A stretch of DNA of 64,000 bases from Neorhizobium petrolearium (lineage in GTDB: Bacteria > Pseudomonadota > Alphaproteobacteria > Rhizobiales > Rhizobiaceae): positions 124,001-188,000 of the forward strand of contig NZ_JAGGJW010000006.1 in assembly GCF_017873175.1 (NCBI RefSeq), read 5' to 3'. The notes beneath the pieces were generated by a model. That model did not search any database. It was not told the DNA's origin and saw nothing but the letters and a program-made list of their open reading frames with translations. Made by a program: the position numbers and the translations under genes. Shown piece after piece: positions 19,603-29,406 of the stretch; the first letter of the stretch is position 1; the number at the start of each line of letters is the position of its first letter.

Positions 19603-22600
19603 ATGGCAGATATGGCGAACGCAAAATCGGGATCGGAATCGTTGGGCGATAGCCCGCAATTCGTTCACCTGCGCGTTCATTCCGCCTACTCGCTTCTTGA
19701 GGGCGCACTGCCGCTCAAGAAGATTCTTTCGAAAGCGGTCGCGGATCATCAGCCCGCGATCGCGATCACCGATACGAACAATCTCTTCGTTGCGCTGGAA
19801 TTTGCCCAGAAGGCTATCGATGATGGGCTGCAACCGATCATTGGCTGTCAGCTTTCGATCGATATGGAAGACCAGTCGGAAGAGCGGCGCGCTGGCCATC
19901 AGCAGCTTGCCAGGCTGCCGGCGATTGTCGTGCTTGCAGCAACGGCTGCGGGCTACGAAAGGCTGGTCGACCTTATCAGCCGCGCCTATCTGAGCGGCGA
20001 AGGTCACGGCGCCGTGCATATTTGCAGCTCGTGGCTGGAGGAGGGGGGCACCGACGGGCTGATCGCGCTCACCGGAGCCTCCGGCGGGCCGGTCGACATG
20101 GCCATGAAGGACGGGAATGCGGCACTTGCCGAGTCACGGCTGCTTAAGCTGAAAGAGCTCTTCGGCGACCGGGTCTATGTCGAACTGCAGCGCCACGGTT
20201 CCTTTGACCGGCGACATGAGCAGAAGATGGTGGCGCTTGCCTACGACCGTGACCTGCCGCTGATTGCGACGAACGAGGCTTTTTTTCCGTCGAAGGCAGA
20301 TTACGACGCCCATGACGCGCTGATGGCGGTCGCCCACAATGCGATCGTTTCGGACGACAACCGTTTCCGCCTGACGCCTGATCATTATCTGAAAAGTCGC
20401 GCTGAAATGGCAGCCCTGTTTGCCGACCTGCCGGAAGCGCTGGAAAACACGGTCGAGGTCGCCCGGCGCTGCTCCTTCATCCTGAAGACGCGAAAGCCTA
20501 TCCTGCCGCGCTTTACCGGGGCAACGGCAGATCCGGAAGAGGCCGAACGGGCCGAGGCGGCGGAATTGCGCCGTCAGGCGATCGAAGGGTTGGAAAACCG
20601 CATCGCAACCCTTGGAATGACGAGCGGCTATACGGAACAGGATTACCGCGAGCGTCTGGATTTCGAGCTGGGCGTTATCGAACGCATGAAGTTCCCGGGG
20701 TACTTCCTGATCGTGTCGGACTTCATCAAGTGGGCAAAGCAGCACAATATTCCGGTCGGTCCGGGCCGCGGTTCGGGTGCCGGCTCGCTGGTGGCATACG
20801 CGCTGACGATCACCGACGTTGACCCGTTGCGCTTCTCGCTGCTTTTCGAGCGCTTCCTCAATCCGGAACGCGTGTCGATGCCGGACTTCGACATCGATTT
20901 CTGCCAGGACCGTCGTGAAGAGGTGATCCGCTACGTGCAGGCTAAATACGGCCGCGAGCAGGTGGCGCAGATCATCACCTTCGGTTCGCTGCAGGCGCGC
21001 GCGGCGCTGCGCGACGTCGGTCGTGTGCTGGAAATGCCCTACGGCCAGGTCGACAAGATCTGCAAGCTCGTGCCGAACAATCCGGCCAACCCGACGCCGC
21101 TGTCGAAGGCGATCGAGGAGGAGCCGAAGCTGCAGGAAGAGGCGGACAAGGAGCCGGTCGTCCAGCGCCTTCTCGACATCGCCCAGAAGATCGAGGGCCT
21201 TTATCGCCACGCTTCGACCCATGCCGCCGGCATAGTGATCGGCGACCGGCCACTCTCGAAACTCGTGCCGATGTATAGAGACCCGCGTTCCGACATGCCG
21301 GTCACCCAGTTCAACATGAAATGGGTGGAGCAGGCAGGCCTGGTGAAGTTCGACTTCCTTGGTTTGAAGACGCTGACAGTGTTGAAGACTGCCGTTGACT
21401 TCTGCAGGAAGCGCGGCATCGAAATCGATCTCGCCAAGATCCCGCTGAACGATCAGAAGACTTACGAGATGCTTTCCCGTGGCGAAACGGTCGGCGTGTT
21501 CCAGGTGGAAAGTGCCGGCATGCGCAAGGCGCTGATCGGCATGCGGCCGGACTGCATCGAGGACATTATCGCGCTGGTCGCGCTCTACCGCCCCGGTCCG
21601 ATGGAGAACATCCCGACCTATAATGCCCGCAAGCATGGCGAGGAGGAGATCGAATCGATCCACCCGATGATCGATTATCTGCTCAAGGAGACCCAAGGGG
21701 TCATCGTCTACCAGGAACAGGTCATGCAGATCGCCCAGGTTCTCTCGGGCTATTCGCTCGGCGAGGCCGATCTTTTGCGCCGCGCCATGGGCAAGAAGAT
21801 CAAGGCCGAGATGGACCAGCAGCGCGAACGCTTCGTCGACGGCGCGGTAAAGAACGGCGTCTCCAAGGCGCAGGCCGACAACATCTTCGAACTGCTCGCC
21901 AAGTTTGCCAACTACGGTTTCAACAAGTCGCACGCGGCGGCCTACGCGATCGTTTCCTACCAGACCGCCTATATGAAGGCGCATTACCCGGTCGAGTTCC
22001 TCGCCGCGTCGATGACCTACGATATGGCGAACACCGAGAAGCTCAACGACTTCCGACAGGATGCGGGGCGCCTCGGCATTGCTGTCATTCCACCGTCCGT
22101 TCAGACCTCTTACCGGCATTTCGAGACGGGCGAGAACAAGATCTACTATGCGCTGGCCGCCATCAAGGGCGTCGGCGACTCGGCCGTGGAACATATCACC
22201 GATGTGCGCGGCGACCGGTCATTCAAGAACATCGAGGATTTCTGCCTGAGGATCGATCCGAAGCAGATCAACCGGCGCGTCATGGAAAGCCTGATCTCGG
22301 CGGGCGCCTTCGATTGCTTCGGTATCGATCGTGCCGAATTGATCGGCGGGCTTGACCGCATCATCGGTTATGCGCAGCGTGCCCAGGAGGAGAAAGTCAG
22401 CGGCCAGTCGGATTTCTTCGGCTCGTCGGCGAGCTCTGGCCCCGAAAAGCTCGTTCTGCCGCCTTTCGATCCGTGGACGCCGTCGGAAAAATTGATGCGC
22501 GAGTACCAGGTTCTCGGCTTTTATCTCTCCGCCCACCCCCTCGATTCTTATGCAAATATTCTTGCCAAGATGCGGGTGCAGACCTTTGCGGAATTCTCTG

Positions 22601-23100
22601 TTTCGGTGAAGGGAGGGGCAAGTTTCGGAAAGCTCGCGGGCACGGTGACGAGCCGTCAGGAGCGCAAGACCCGCACCGGCAACAAGATGGGCATCGTGGC
22701 CTTCTCGGACTCGTCCGGCCAGTTCGAGGCCGTGCTTTTCTCGGAAGGACTTGCGCAATACCGCGATCTCCTCGAACCCGGCAAATCGCTGCTTATTACC
22801 GTGCAGGCGGAGGAACGGCCGGAAGGCATCGGGTTGCGCATTCAGACGGCCCAGTCGCTGGAGGAGAAATCCGTGCAGATGCAGAAGGCGTTGCGCGTCT
22901 ATGTCCGAGATTCAGGGCCTATGAAGACCGTGGCGAGGCACCTGAACGCAAGGGGCGACGGGCTGGTCTCTTTCGTCGTCATCAAGGATGACGGCAAGCG
23001 CGAGATCGAGGTGGAGCTGACGGAGAAATATCGCATCTCGCCGGAAATCGCCGCAGCATTGCGCGCGGCGCCGGGCGTCCTCGACGTGGAACTGGTATAG
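19603..23100 (+). CDS. dnaE: DNA polymerase III subunit alpha
   Basis: An 1165-residue replicative polymerase subunit, full length for the DnaE1 type. It opens with a PHP domain (HLRVHSAYSLLEGA near residue 25). The catalytic aspartates sit in PDFDIDFC at residues 427-434 (Asp428 and Asp430). Further landmarks are THAAGIVIGD, RPGPMENIPTYNARKHG and YQEQVMQIAQVLSGYSLGEAD. The C-terminal part has the tandem helix-hairpin-helix, an OB fold and the tau-binding tail. The start at ATG 19603 has AAGG seven bases upstream; ATG 19612 is a possible alternative. Confidence 0.98.
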   Translation: MADMANAKSGSESLGDSPQFVHLRVHSAYSLLEGALPLKKILSKAVADHQPAIAITDTNNLFVALEFAQKAIDDGLQPIIGCQLSIDMEDQSEERRAGHQQLARLPAIVVLAATAAGYERLVDLISRAYLSGEGHGAVHICSSWLEEGGTDGLIALTGASGGPVDMAMKDGNAALAESRLLKLKELFGDRVYVELQRHGSFDRRHEQKMVALAYDRDLPLIATNEAFFPSKADYDAHDALMAVAHNAIVSDDNRFRLTPDHYLKSRAEMAALFADLPEALENTVEVARRCSFILKTRKPILPRFTGATADPEEAERAEAAELRRQAIEGLENRIATLGMTSGYTEQDYRERLDFELGVIERMKFPGYFLIVSDFIKWAKQHNIPVGPGRGSGAGSLVAYALTITDVDPLRFSLLFERFLNPERVSMPDFDIDFCQDRREEVIRYVQAKYGREQVAQIITFGSLQARAALRDVGRVLEMPYGQVDKICKLVPNNPANPTPLSKAIEEEPKLQEEADKEPVVQRLLDIAQKIEGLYRHASTHAAGIVIGDRPLSKLVPMYRDPRSDMPVTQFNMKWVEQAGLVKFDFLGLKTLTVLKTAVDFCRKRGIEIDLAKIPLNDQKTYEMLSRGETVGVFQVESAGMRKALIGMRPDCIEDIIALVALYRPGPMENIPTYNARKHGEEEIESIHPMIDYLLKETQGVIVYQEQVMQIAQVLSGYSLGEADLLRRAMGKKIKAEMDQQRERFVDGAVKNGVSKAQADNIFELLAKFANYGFNKSHAAAYAIVSYQTAYMKAHYPVEFLAASMTYDMANTEKLNDFRQDAGRLGIAVIPPSVQTSYRHFETGENKIYYALAAIKGVGDSAVEHITDVRGDRSFKNIEDFCLRIDPKQINRRVMESLISAGAFDCFGIDRAELIGGLDRIIGYAQRAQEEKVSGQSDFFGSSASSGPEKLVLPPFDPWTPSEKLMREYQVLGFYLSAHPLDSYANILAKMRVQTFAEFSVSVKGGASFGKLAGTVTSRQERKTRTGNKMGIVAFSDSSGQFEAVLFSEGLAQYRDLLEPGKSLLITVQAEERPEGIGLRIQTAQSLEEKSVQMQKALRVYVRDSGPMKTVARHLNARGDGLVSFVVIKDDGKREIEVELTEKYRISPEIAAALRAAPGVLDVELV

Positions 23101-23133
23101 GCCGGGCTCGGCTGTTTCGATCGCGCCGTACCT

Positions 23134-24516
23134 TTAATATAGACCGATCGAACGATATTGCGCTCTTGCTTGCGATTTCCGCACGGGCCGAGGCTTGGTC
23201 ACTGAACTGCTGGCTTCGATAACCTTGGGCGGCTGGGAGTGCGTGATGGTCACGAAATCGGTGCCTTTGCCGGTTTCCGGGCCAAGGCCCTGGTCGTTGA
23301 TCGTCACCGACGTGCCGTTGGTCATCAGCGTCTCGATCCGGTCGCGGATGTCGGCCGGGATTTCGATGCGCTCGAATGCGCGGGTGGCGGCATCGGGGGC
23401 ATGAGGGTCATCGGCGACGATAATGCCGAGCCGCTTCATCGTCGCTTCGCTCAGCTGGTTCGGCAGTGTTATCCCAAGCCATTCGGCAGTCTCGGCACTG
23501 CGCTCGATCTTGTCGACATTGAAGAAATGCGTGCCGAGCGCGATGTGCGGGTCCTTGATGCCGACCGGCGCCTCGAACAGCGGCTCGAAATTCTGCCGCA
23601 CCATGATCTGGCCAGCTGGCGGCTGCGGTCTGCCGGCGGTCTCATAGAGCGCATTCAGGAATTCCGGCGTTACAAGCGGCCCTTTGAGGGAAAGGCTCTT
23701 CCAGCGCTTGAAGCCGGCGATGGCACTGCGAGTCAGCGGGCCGGCGAAACCGTCTGCGCCGCCCGTTTCGAAGCCGAGATCCTGCAGGATGACCTGCGCA
23801 TCCATCAGCGTTTCGCGCTCGCTGCGACGGGTGATGAGGATACGCAGCGGTGCTACATCGTCGTCTGCGGTCACCGCTGGTTGCGCATCCGTCACGACAG
23901 CCGGATGCGCGGCCGCGGGATTGTCCGGAACGACATTCATTGCCACCTCGACCGGTTTGGAATCTCCTCGGATCGAGGAGGTCCTGAGCTCGACATCCGG
24001 AAAGAGCGGCCCGGCTGGCAGGGGTTTGCGCGGCATGAAGAGGTTCGTGGTCTCGATCCGTTCCGGCGCGATCTGTGCATCGGTGATGATCACATGAGCG
24101 CCGCGCTCGGTCATCTGATAGAGCGACTTCGCGAATGCGCCTGGCATACGCACGCAGCCGTGCGAGGCTGGATAATTCGGCACGCTGCTGGATTCGTGAA
24201 GCGCAATTCCCGACCAGGTCAGCCGCTGCATCCAGGGCATGGGCGCGTTCGAATAGATGTTCGATTCGTGATATTTGCGCTTTTCGAGGATCGAGAAGAT
24301 GCCGCTCGGCGTCGAGTGTCCTGCCTTGCCGGTGGAAACCTTCGAGGTCGCAACGACCGTGTCGCCGTCATAGACCGTGAGGGCCTGCTTATCCTTGGAA
24401 ACGATGATCTGCAGCGTGCGAGCGCCTTCCGCGAAGGCTGCATGCGACAGCATGGTCGCAGACAAAAGCCCAATTCCGAACGCAATACGACGCAACATAA
24501 CCGACCCCATACGCAA
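23134..24516 (-). CDS. L,D-transpeptidase (YkuD) with peptidoglycan-binding domain
   Basis: A 460-residue exported enzyme that should form 3-3 crosslinks in peptidoglycan or attach proteins to it. A signal peptide covers about the first 29 residues (IAFGIGLLSATMLSHAAFA). The YkuD domain follows at once, with the catalytic motif SHGCVRMP, His119 and Cys121. Residues about 236-275 (AQVILQDLGFETGGADGFAG) look like a peptidoglycan-binding type 1 domain. The C-terminal third is unassigned. Three in-frame ATGs (24516, 24510, 24498) are possible starts. It converges with dnaE, with only 33 bases between the ends. Confidence 0.88.
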   Translation of the reverse strand: MRMGSVMLRRIAFGIGLLSATMLSHAAFAEGARTLQIIVSKDKQALTVYDGDTVVATSKVSTGKAGHSTPSGIFSILEKRKYHESNIYSNAPMPWMQRLTWSGIALHESSSVPNYPASHGCVRMPGAFAKSLYQMTERGAHVIITDAQIAPERIETTNLFMPRKPLPAGPLFPDVELRTSSIRGDSKPVEVAMNVVPDNPAAAHPAVVTDAQPAVTADDDVAPLRILITRRSERETLMDAQVILQDLGFETGGADGFAGPLTRSAIAGFKRWKSLSLKGPLVTPEFLNALYETAGRPQPPAGQIMVRQNFEPLFEAPVGIKDPHIALGTHFFNVDKIERSAETAEWLGITLPNQLSEATMKRLGIIVADDPHAPDAATRAFERIEIPADIRDRIETLMTNGTSVTINDQGLGPETGKGTDFVTITHSQPPKVIEASSSVTKPRPVRKSQARAQYRSIGLY

Positions 24517-24605
24517 TACATGACCCGTATATTAGCGCATGAGGTTAAAGAAGGTTTTCGGCGGTGGGGATAATCTTAAGATCATGGTTAAGAACGGATC
24601 ACGTT

Positions 24606-25898
24606 TCATGGATCGCGCCGGCGGTCCCCGAACGTGTAGCCGGTTTCGACCGCCGCTTTGCCGAACTTGTCGCGCAGCTTGTCCATAGCCGCCTCGGCCG
24701 CGGCGCGGCGCCCGGCCTGCGTGTCGACGAGGTCCGGCGGATCGGCGAGCCCCGGATCGGTGAGGTCGGTGACGCCGATGCCGATCAAGCGGAATTTCGT
24801 TCCGTCGGTCTCGTGCTCCATCAGCGCAAGCCCGGTCCGGAAGATGCGGTCGGCAAGCTGGGTCGGGTCTTCGAGCCGCCTGTTGCGAGTACGGCTCTTA
24901 AAATCGGCGGTCTTCATCTTGAGCACGACGGTCCGGCCGGCAATGCCGTGCTTCTTTAGCCGCGCGGATACCTTTTCGGAGAGCCGGCGCAGAATCGGCA
25001 CGAGGTCGTCATGGCGCGAGATATCGTCGAAGAACGTGGTTTCGGCCGAAACGCTCTTGGCTGCCTCGTTCGGATGCACCTCGCGATCGTCGATGCCGCG
25101 CGAAAGCCGATAGAGCCGCTGGCCCATCGTGCCGTAGCGGCGCATCAGATCGCCTTCCTCCATGGTCTGGAGCTGGCCGATGGTGCGGATGCCGTCAGCG
25201 TCCAGCGTCGCGTTGAAGGCCTTCCCGACGCCCCAGATCGTAGTGACGGGGCGGGCGGCCAGAAATTCCAGCGCCTCCTCCCGGCCGATCACCGAGAACC
25301 CCCGCGGTTTCTGGAGATCGGAGGCGACCTTTGCTAGGAATTTGCAATAGGAGAGGCCGATGGAGATGGTGATGCCGAGTTCATTCTGCACACGGGTGGC
25401 CAGTTTGGCGAGGATGCGCGCAGGCCGATCGTGATGCAGGCGTTCGGTGCCTGCGAGTTCGAGAAAGGCCTCGTCGATGGAAAGGGGCTGCACGAGCGGT
25501 GTCAGGTCCATCATCATCTGCCGCACCTGGCGACCGACAGCCACATATTTCTCCATGTTCGGCCGGATGACGACGGCATCCGGACAAAGCTCCAGCGCCT
25601 TGAACATTGGCATGGCCGATCGTACGCCGTTGATGCGGGCGATATAGCAGGCGGTCGAGACGACACCGCGTTTGCCCCCGCCGATGATTACCGGCTTGTC
25701 TGCAAGTTCCGGATCGTCGCGCTTCTCAATCGTCGCATAGAAGGCGTCGCAATCGATATGCGCCAGCGTGAGATCATAAAGTTCCCTGTGATAGACGAGG
25801 CGGGGACTGCCGCAGGCGCGACAGCGGCGCACCTCCGCCTTCTGCTCAGCAAGGCAGTCGCGACAGAAGCCGGGTGTCTTGTCAGGCGCGGGCGTCAT
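24606..25898 (-). CDS. dinB: DNA polymerase IV (Y-family) with N-terminal zinc-ribbon
   Basis: A 430-residue translesion polymerase. The catalytic core starts at [19 protein letters not shown] (Asp49) and includes [11 protein letters not shown] with the second acidic pair. The little-finger domain follows after the SAETTFFDD segment. In front of the core is an extra piece of about 40 residues with Cys12, Cys15, Cys26 and Cys29, a likely zinc-binding knuckle that I recall from rhizobial DinB but not from the E. coli protein. A perfect LexA box ends 5 bases before the start codon, so SOS control is very likely. Confidence 0.93.
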   Translation of the reverse strand: MTPAPDKTPGFCRDCLAEQKAEVRRCRACGSPRLVYHRELYDLTLAHIDCDAFYATIEKRDDPELADKPVIIGGGKRGVVSTACYIARINGVRSAMPMFKALELCPDAVVIRPNMEKYVAVGRQVRQMMMDLTPLVQPLSIDEAFLELAGTERLHHDRPARILAKLATRVQNELGITISIGLSYCKFLAKVASDLQKPRGFSVIGREEALEFLAARPVTTIWGVGKAFNATLDADGIRTIGQLQTMEEGDLMRRYGTMGQRLYRLSRGIDDREVHPNEAAKSVSAETTFFDDISRHDDLVPILRRLSEKVSARLKKHGIAGRTVVLKMKTADFKSRTRNRRLEDPTQLADRIFRTGLALMEHETDGTKFRLIGIGVTDLTDPGLADPPDLVDTQAGRRAAAEAAMDKLRDKFGKAAVETGYTFGDRRRDP

Positions 25899-25903
25899 GA
25901 TGA

Positions 25904-25918
25904 GAACAAAGGTTGAAC
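25904..25918. promoter_or_regulatory. LexA (SOS) box of dinB
   Basis: GAACAAAGGTTGAAC is a perfect match to the alphaproteobacterial LexA consensus GAAC-N7-GAAC. It lies only 5 bases upstream of the dinB start codon (25896-25898), where the ribosome-binding site would normally be. LexA bound here would block initiation or early elongation for dinB. It is about 53-67 bases upstream of the start of the divergent GNAT gene, so it might also affect that gene. Confidence 0.9.
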
Positions 25919-25970
25919 ACCGTAACGATAGGCCCTAAACTTGCGAGTCTCAAGAGAGGAGCGAGCCGGC

Positions 25971-26549
25971 ATGGAAGTCTTCGCAGCCTATCCACTGACA
26001 CCTGAGCGATGGGACGATTTTGAAACGCTGTTTGGACCGAGCGGCGCCTGTTACGGCTGCTGGTGCACCTATTTCCGGATGCCCGCCGCGGAACGCAAGG
26101 TGTTGGACGGCACGGCCAAGAAGGAATTCATTCGCAATCGCATCGAGACAGGCCCGCCGCCCGGTGTGCTCGGATACGTGGAAGGCCAGCCGGTGGCCTG
26201 GGTGCAGGTGGGGCCACGCGCCGATGTTCCGCAATGGAACTCCCCCCGTACGGTGTCTCGACCGCTGGACCCGGCAGATGCCGGGGACCCGTCGGTCTGG
26301 GCGGTGAGCTGTTTCTTCATCAGCAGCCGCCATCGTAGAAAGGGCAACAGCCACCGGATCCTGGATGCGGCGGTCCGATTTGCGAGAGAAAGCGGCGCTA
26401 GCCGCATCGAAGCCTGTCCCATGGAGCAGGCGAAAACGTCGAAATCGCTTGGTCTCTATGTCGGTTCGATGAGAGTCTTCGAGGCGGCCGGGTTTAGGGA
26501 GGTCGCACGCCGCAAGGAGGGGCGACCGTTGATGCGGCTCGAATTCTAG
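25971..26549 (+). CDS. GNAT family N-acetyltransferase
   Basis: A 192-residue protein with the acetyl-CoA-binding pattern of GNAT enzymes (VSCFFISSRHRRKGNSHRILDAAV, about 114-137). Near the N-terminus is a cysteine cluster, ACYGCWCTYFRM, found in one subgroup of bacterial GNATs and possibly metal-binding. ATG 25971 is preceded by GAGGAGCGAGCC; the frame is open from 25941. The substrate is unknown. It is divergent from dinB, with the LexA box between them. Confidence 0.8.
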   Translation: MEVFAAYPLTPERWDDFETLFGPSGACYGCWCTYFRMPAAERKVLDGTAKKEFIRNRIETGPPPGVLGYVEGQPVAWVQVGPRADVPQWNSPRTVSRPLDPADAGDPSVWAVSCFFISSRHRRKGNSHRILDAAVRFARESGASRIEACPMEQAKTSKSLGLYVGSMRVFEAAGFREVARRKEGRPLMRLEF

Positions 26550-26550
26550 C

Positions 26551-27213
26551 TCAGGCAGCGCCGGAACGGATATGAGCCCGGATGAGTTGTGCGGCATGTG
26601 GCCAGTCTATAGCCCGTACGATGTCCTCAGCAGGCTTCGGAGCAAGGACATGCAGCGGCGAGTCCGGCATCATATGAAGGAGGAGGCATTGTGCGAGATG
26701 ATCCCGCACCGAATGAAGGTTATGCGCCATGTCGTCGATGAAGATCGAAGGCAAGGGGCGTGCGGCATGCAGCCTTTGCACGATCGGTCCCTTGGGCTCC
26801 TCGCTAGCAATCAGCGGAAAGGCGAGCCCGAGCCGGTCGAGAAGCCGGCGGCGATGTTCCTGGTAAAGCGGCGGCATCGCGGTGAGGAAGACGACATCGG
26901 CGTCGCGGCCGAGCGCTTCGAGCGTCTGGACGACGAGATCGAAGGGGAACTGCCAGCTTTCCTGTGCCTCGAAGAAGGCTTCGACCAGCCGGCGGACATC
27001 CCCCTGTTCGAGGGCAATCCGGGTTTGGGTGGAGATGATATTGCCGGTGAGCCGGAAGGAGCGCGGCAGCAGTTCATGGCCTTCGCCCCGCAGGAAATCC
27101 TGAAAGGGAGCCACGAAATGCAGCACGACATCGTCGACATCGCAGACGACGAGCGGGCGATCGCGAAGGCGTACATGGGAAAGATCGGTGCGGAGGTGGA
27201 AAATCTCGGTCAT
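26551..27213 (-). CDS. HAD-superfamily hydrolase-like protein
   Basis: A 220-residue protein with HAD motifs: motif I in VVCDVDDVVLHF (about 24-35), a motif II-like threonine in VVFLTAMPPLYQEHRRR, and an acidic motif IV in IFIDDMAHNLHSVRDH. These suggest a phosphatase, but the substrate is not predictable. ATG 27211-27213 follows the stop of the DUF3572 gene by one base, so both are read from one transcript with coupled translation. Its end lies 1 base from the end of the convergent GNAT gene. Confidence 0.75.
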   Translation of the reverse strand: MTEIFHLRTDLSHVRLRDRPLVVCDVDDVVLHFVAPFQDFLRGEGHELLPRSFRLTGNIISTQTRIALEQGDVRRLVEAFFEAQESWQFPFDLVVQTLEALGRDADVVFLTAMPPLYQEHRRRLLDRLGLAFPLIASEEPKGPIVQRLHAARPLPSIFIDDMAHNLHSVRDHLAQCLLLHMMPDSPLHVLAPKPAEDIVRAIDWPHAAQLIRAHIRSGAA

Positions 27214-27214
27214 T

Positions 27215-27526
27215 TCAGTATTCGCCGGAATCAAGTCCTGGGCCGGAATAGTGGCGCCAGGCGGCAGCCACGGTTTCCGGTTTCGTGCCCGTTGCTTCGC
27301 AAAAGGCAAGCAGGGTCGGCTCATGGCCCATCAGGAAATCAATCATGCCGGCCAGAAAACCCGGGTCGTTTACAGCACCCCGCAATTGGTTCGGCTGCAG
27401 GCCGGAAAGCGCCAGGAACCGGGCAAGCATCTCCGGTTCGCTGGCAAGCCAGCCGAGAATGGCGGCTGCCGTCTCCTCGGCATCGGCCGAATTGCTTCGG
27501 CTATATTCGGATTCGCGCCGCATCAT
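27215..27526 (-). CDS. DUF3572 family protein
   Basis: A small helical protein of about 103 residues with the family pattern AAAILGWLASEPEMLARFLALSG split by a loop, then a conserved C-terminal part with FLMGHEPTLLAFC. Function unknown. I start it at one of two adjacent ATGs (27526 or 27523), with AAAAAGGT upstream; a TTG at 27553 is also in frame. It is divergent from divK, with 121 bases between the starts, a neighbourhood I recall from rhizobia. Confidence 0.78.
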   Translation of the reverse strand: MMRRESEYSRSNSADAEETAAAILGWLASEPEMLARFLALSGLQPNQLRGAVNDPGFLAGMIDFLMGHEPTLLAFCEATGTKPETVAAAWRHYSGPGLDSGEY

Positions 27527-27647
27527 CTGCCAAGTTACCTTTTTCTCAACCAAATGGCCTTACCGTGCCTGAATGGGGCTCTGTGGAATCGACCGTTCCG
27601 GGAGCTTATATACAGAAGGCACGCTTGCAAGACAGGAACGGATCGCC

Positions 27648-28019
27648 ATGCCCAAACGGGTCATGATTGTCGAGGACAATGAGCTTAACATGAAGCTCTT
27701 CCGCGACCTGATCGAAGCATCGGGATATGACACGATCCAGACCCGCAACGGAATGGAAGCGCTCGATCTTGCCCGCAAGCATCGTCCTGATCTTATTCTC
27801 ATGGACATCCAGCTTCCGGAAGTATCCGGTCTCGAAGTCACGAAGTGGCTGAAGGAAGATGACGAGCTTCACATTATTCCCGTCATCGCCGTGACCGCCT
27901 TCGCCATGAAGGGCGACGAGGAACGCATCCGCCAGGGCGGCTGCGAAGCCTATGTCTCCAAGCCCATCTCGGTGCCAAAATTCATCGAAACCATCAAGAC
28001 CTATCTGGGCGACGCATGA
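27648..28019 (+). CDS. divK: Cell-cycle response regulator DivK
   Basis: A 123-residue single-domain response regulator. Phosphorylation site Asp53 ([13 protein letters not shown]), acidic pair Glu9-Asp10, Thr83 and Lys105 (VSKPIS) are all in place. In alphaproteobacteria, DivK~P switches the DivJ/PleC and DivL-CckA system that sets CtrA activity. The next gene, pleD, starts 16 bases after the stop, the classic divK-pleD operon, which supports the name. AGGAACGGATCGCC precedes the ATG. CtrA output in this window is suggested by the box at 44699. Confidence 0.95.
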   Translation: MPKRVMIVEDNELNMKLFRDLIEASGYDTIQTRNGMEALDLARKHRPDLILMDIQLPEVSGLEVTKWLKEDDELHIIPVIAVTAFAMKGDEERIRQGGCEAYVSKPISVPKFIETIKTYLGDA

Positions 28020-28035
28020 GATCGGGACGGGTGTC

Positions 28036-29406
28036 ATGACCGCGCGTATTTTGGTAGTCGACGATATTCCGGCAAACGTGAAGCTGCTCGAAGCCCGGCT
28101 TCTCGCGGAGTATTTTGACGTGCTGACGGCAGATGATGGCTACAAGGCGCTGGCGATTTGCGACAGTACCCACGTTGACCTGATCCTGCTCGATATCATG
28201 ATGCCAGGCCTGGATGGCTTCGAGGTCTGCGAACGGCTGAAAGCCAATCCACGCACCGCCCATATTCCGGTCGTCATGGTGACCGCGCTTGATCAGCCGT
28301 CTGACCGTGTGCGCGGCCTGAAGGCCGGTGCCGACGATTTCCTGACCAAGCCGGTCAACGACCTGCAGCTCATCTCGCGGGTGAAAAGCCTTGTGCGGTT
28401 GAAGACGCTGAGCGACGAATTACGCATTCGGGCCGATACCGCACATAATCTTGCGCTTGAGGACATTTTGAAGGGCACGGACGGTCGCGACGAACCGGCC
28501 CAGGTATTGCTTGTCGATGGCCGCGCGAGTTCCCAGGAGCGCATTATCAAGGCACTGAAGCCGGTGGCGGACGTGATCGCCATGTCGGACCCGCAGGCAG
28601 CACTTTTCGAGGCGGCGGAAAATCCGATCGATCTCGTGATCGTCAACGCGAATTTCGACGAATACGACCCGTTGCGTCTCTGCTCACAGCTTCGTTCTAT
28701 TGAGCGCACCCGCTTCCTGCCGCTGCTTCTGGTGACGGACCTGGGCGCCGACGATGTCGTCGTCCGCGCGCTCGATCTCGGCGTCAATGACTACATCGTC
28801 CGGCCGATCGATCCCAACGAGCTTCTTGCCCGCGTACTCACGCAGATCAAGCGCAAGCGCTACAATGACCGTCTGCGCATGAGCGTCCGTCAGACGATCG
28901 AGCTTGCCGTGACCGACGGGCTGACTGGGCTCAACAACCGCCGTTATCTCGACAATCATCTGAAAGTGCTGTTCAACCGGGCAGCAGCGCGGTCCCGCCT
29001 GTTGTCCGTGTGCATCACTGACATCGACCGCTTCAAATCGGTCAACGATACCTATGGACACGATGCGGGCGACGAAGTGCTGAAGGAATTCGCCGCGCGC
29101 ATCCGTTCGACGGTGAGGGGAGCCGATCTTGCCTGCCGCTACGGCGGCGAAGAATTCGTGGTCGTCATGCCCGATACGGACGCGGTTGCGGCAGCCGCAA
29201 TTGCGGAGCGTCTTCGCGGCATCATCGAAAGCCAGCCCTTTGCCCTGAAGGCGGCCGGCGCCACGCTCAATATAACGGCCTCGCTCGGGATAGCCTGCAA
29301 CACTTACGGCGCGGAGACCCCGGAGCAGCTTCTGAAGCAGGCCGACCGCGCACTCTACGAAGCCAAGACCGGCGGCCGTAACAGAGTGGTCGCGGCTGCT
29401 GCTTAA
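28036..29406 (+). CDS. pleD: Diguanylate cyclase response regulator PleD
   Basis: A 456-residue protein with two receiver domains and a GGDEF domain; it makes cyclic di-GMP when phosphorylated. The first receiver has Asp53 (LILLDIMMPGLDG). The second, about 155-275, lacks a clear phosphoacceptor in the usual context (LVIVNANFDEYDP) and serves as a dimerisation adaptor in the family. The active site is GGEEF at 370-374. The inhibitory I-site RGAD (361-364) is intact, so product feedback is expected. Length and layout equal Caulobacter PleD. Confidence 0.96.
   Translation: MTARILVVDDIPANVKLLEARLLAEYFDVLTADDGYKALAICDSTHVDLILLDIMMPGLDGFEVCERLKANPRTAHIPVVMVTALDQPSDRVRGLKAGADDFLTKPVNDLQLISRVKSLVRLKTLSDELRIRADTAHNLALEDILKGTDGRDEPAQVLLVDGRASSQERIIKALKPVADVIAMSDPQAALFEAAENPIDLVIVNANFDEYDPLRLCSQLRSIERTRFLPLLLVTDLGADDVVVRALDLGVNDYIVRPIDPNELLARVLTQIKRKRYNDRLRMSVRQTIELAVTDGLTGLNNRRYLDNHLKVLFNRAAARSRLLSVCITDIDRFKSVNDTYGHDAGDEVLKEFAARIRSTVRGADLACRYGGEEFVVVMPDTDAVAAAAIAERLRGIIESQPFALKAAGATLNITASLGIACNTYGAETPEQLLKQADRALYEAKTGGRNRVVAAAA

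Noticed and set aside
20134..22194. A 686-codon open frame on the minus strand inside dnaE
   Set aside because: dnaE is unmistakable on the plus strand; the antisense frame has shadow-type composition and no ribosome-binding site. Similar long shadows at 5579-7048, 7603-9114, 14697-16421, 41120-42481 and 50403-52262 were rejected for the same reason.
24536..24600. Possible CtrA site near the L,D-transpeptidase promoter (TTAA-N8-TTAA)
   Set aside because: The spacing is 8 rather than 7 bases and the elements form an inverted rather than a direct repeat.
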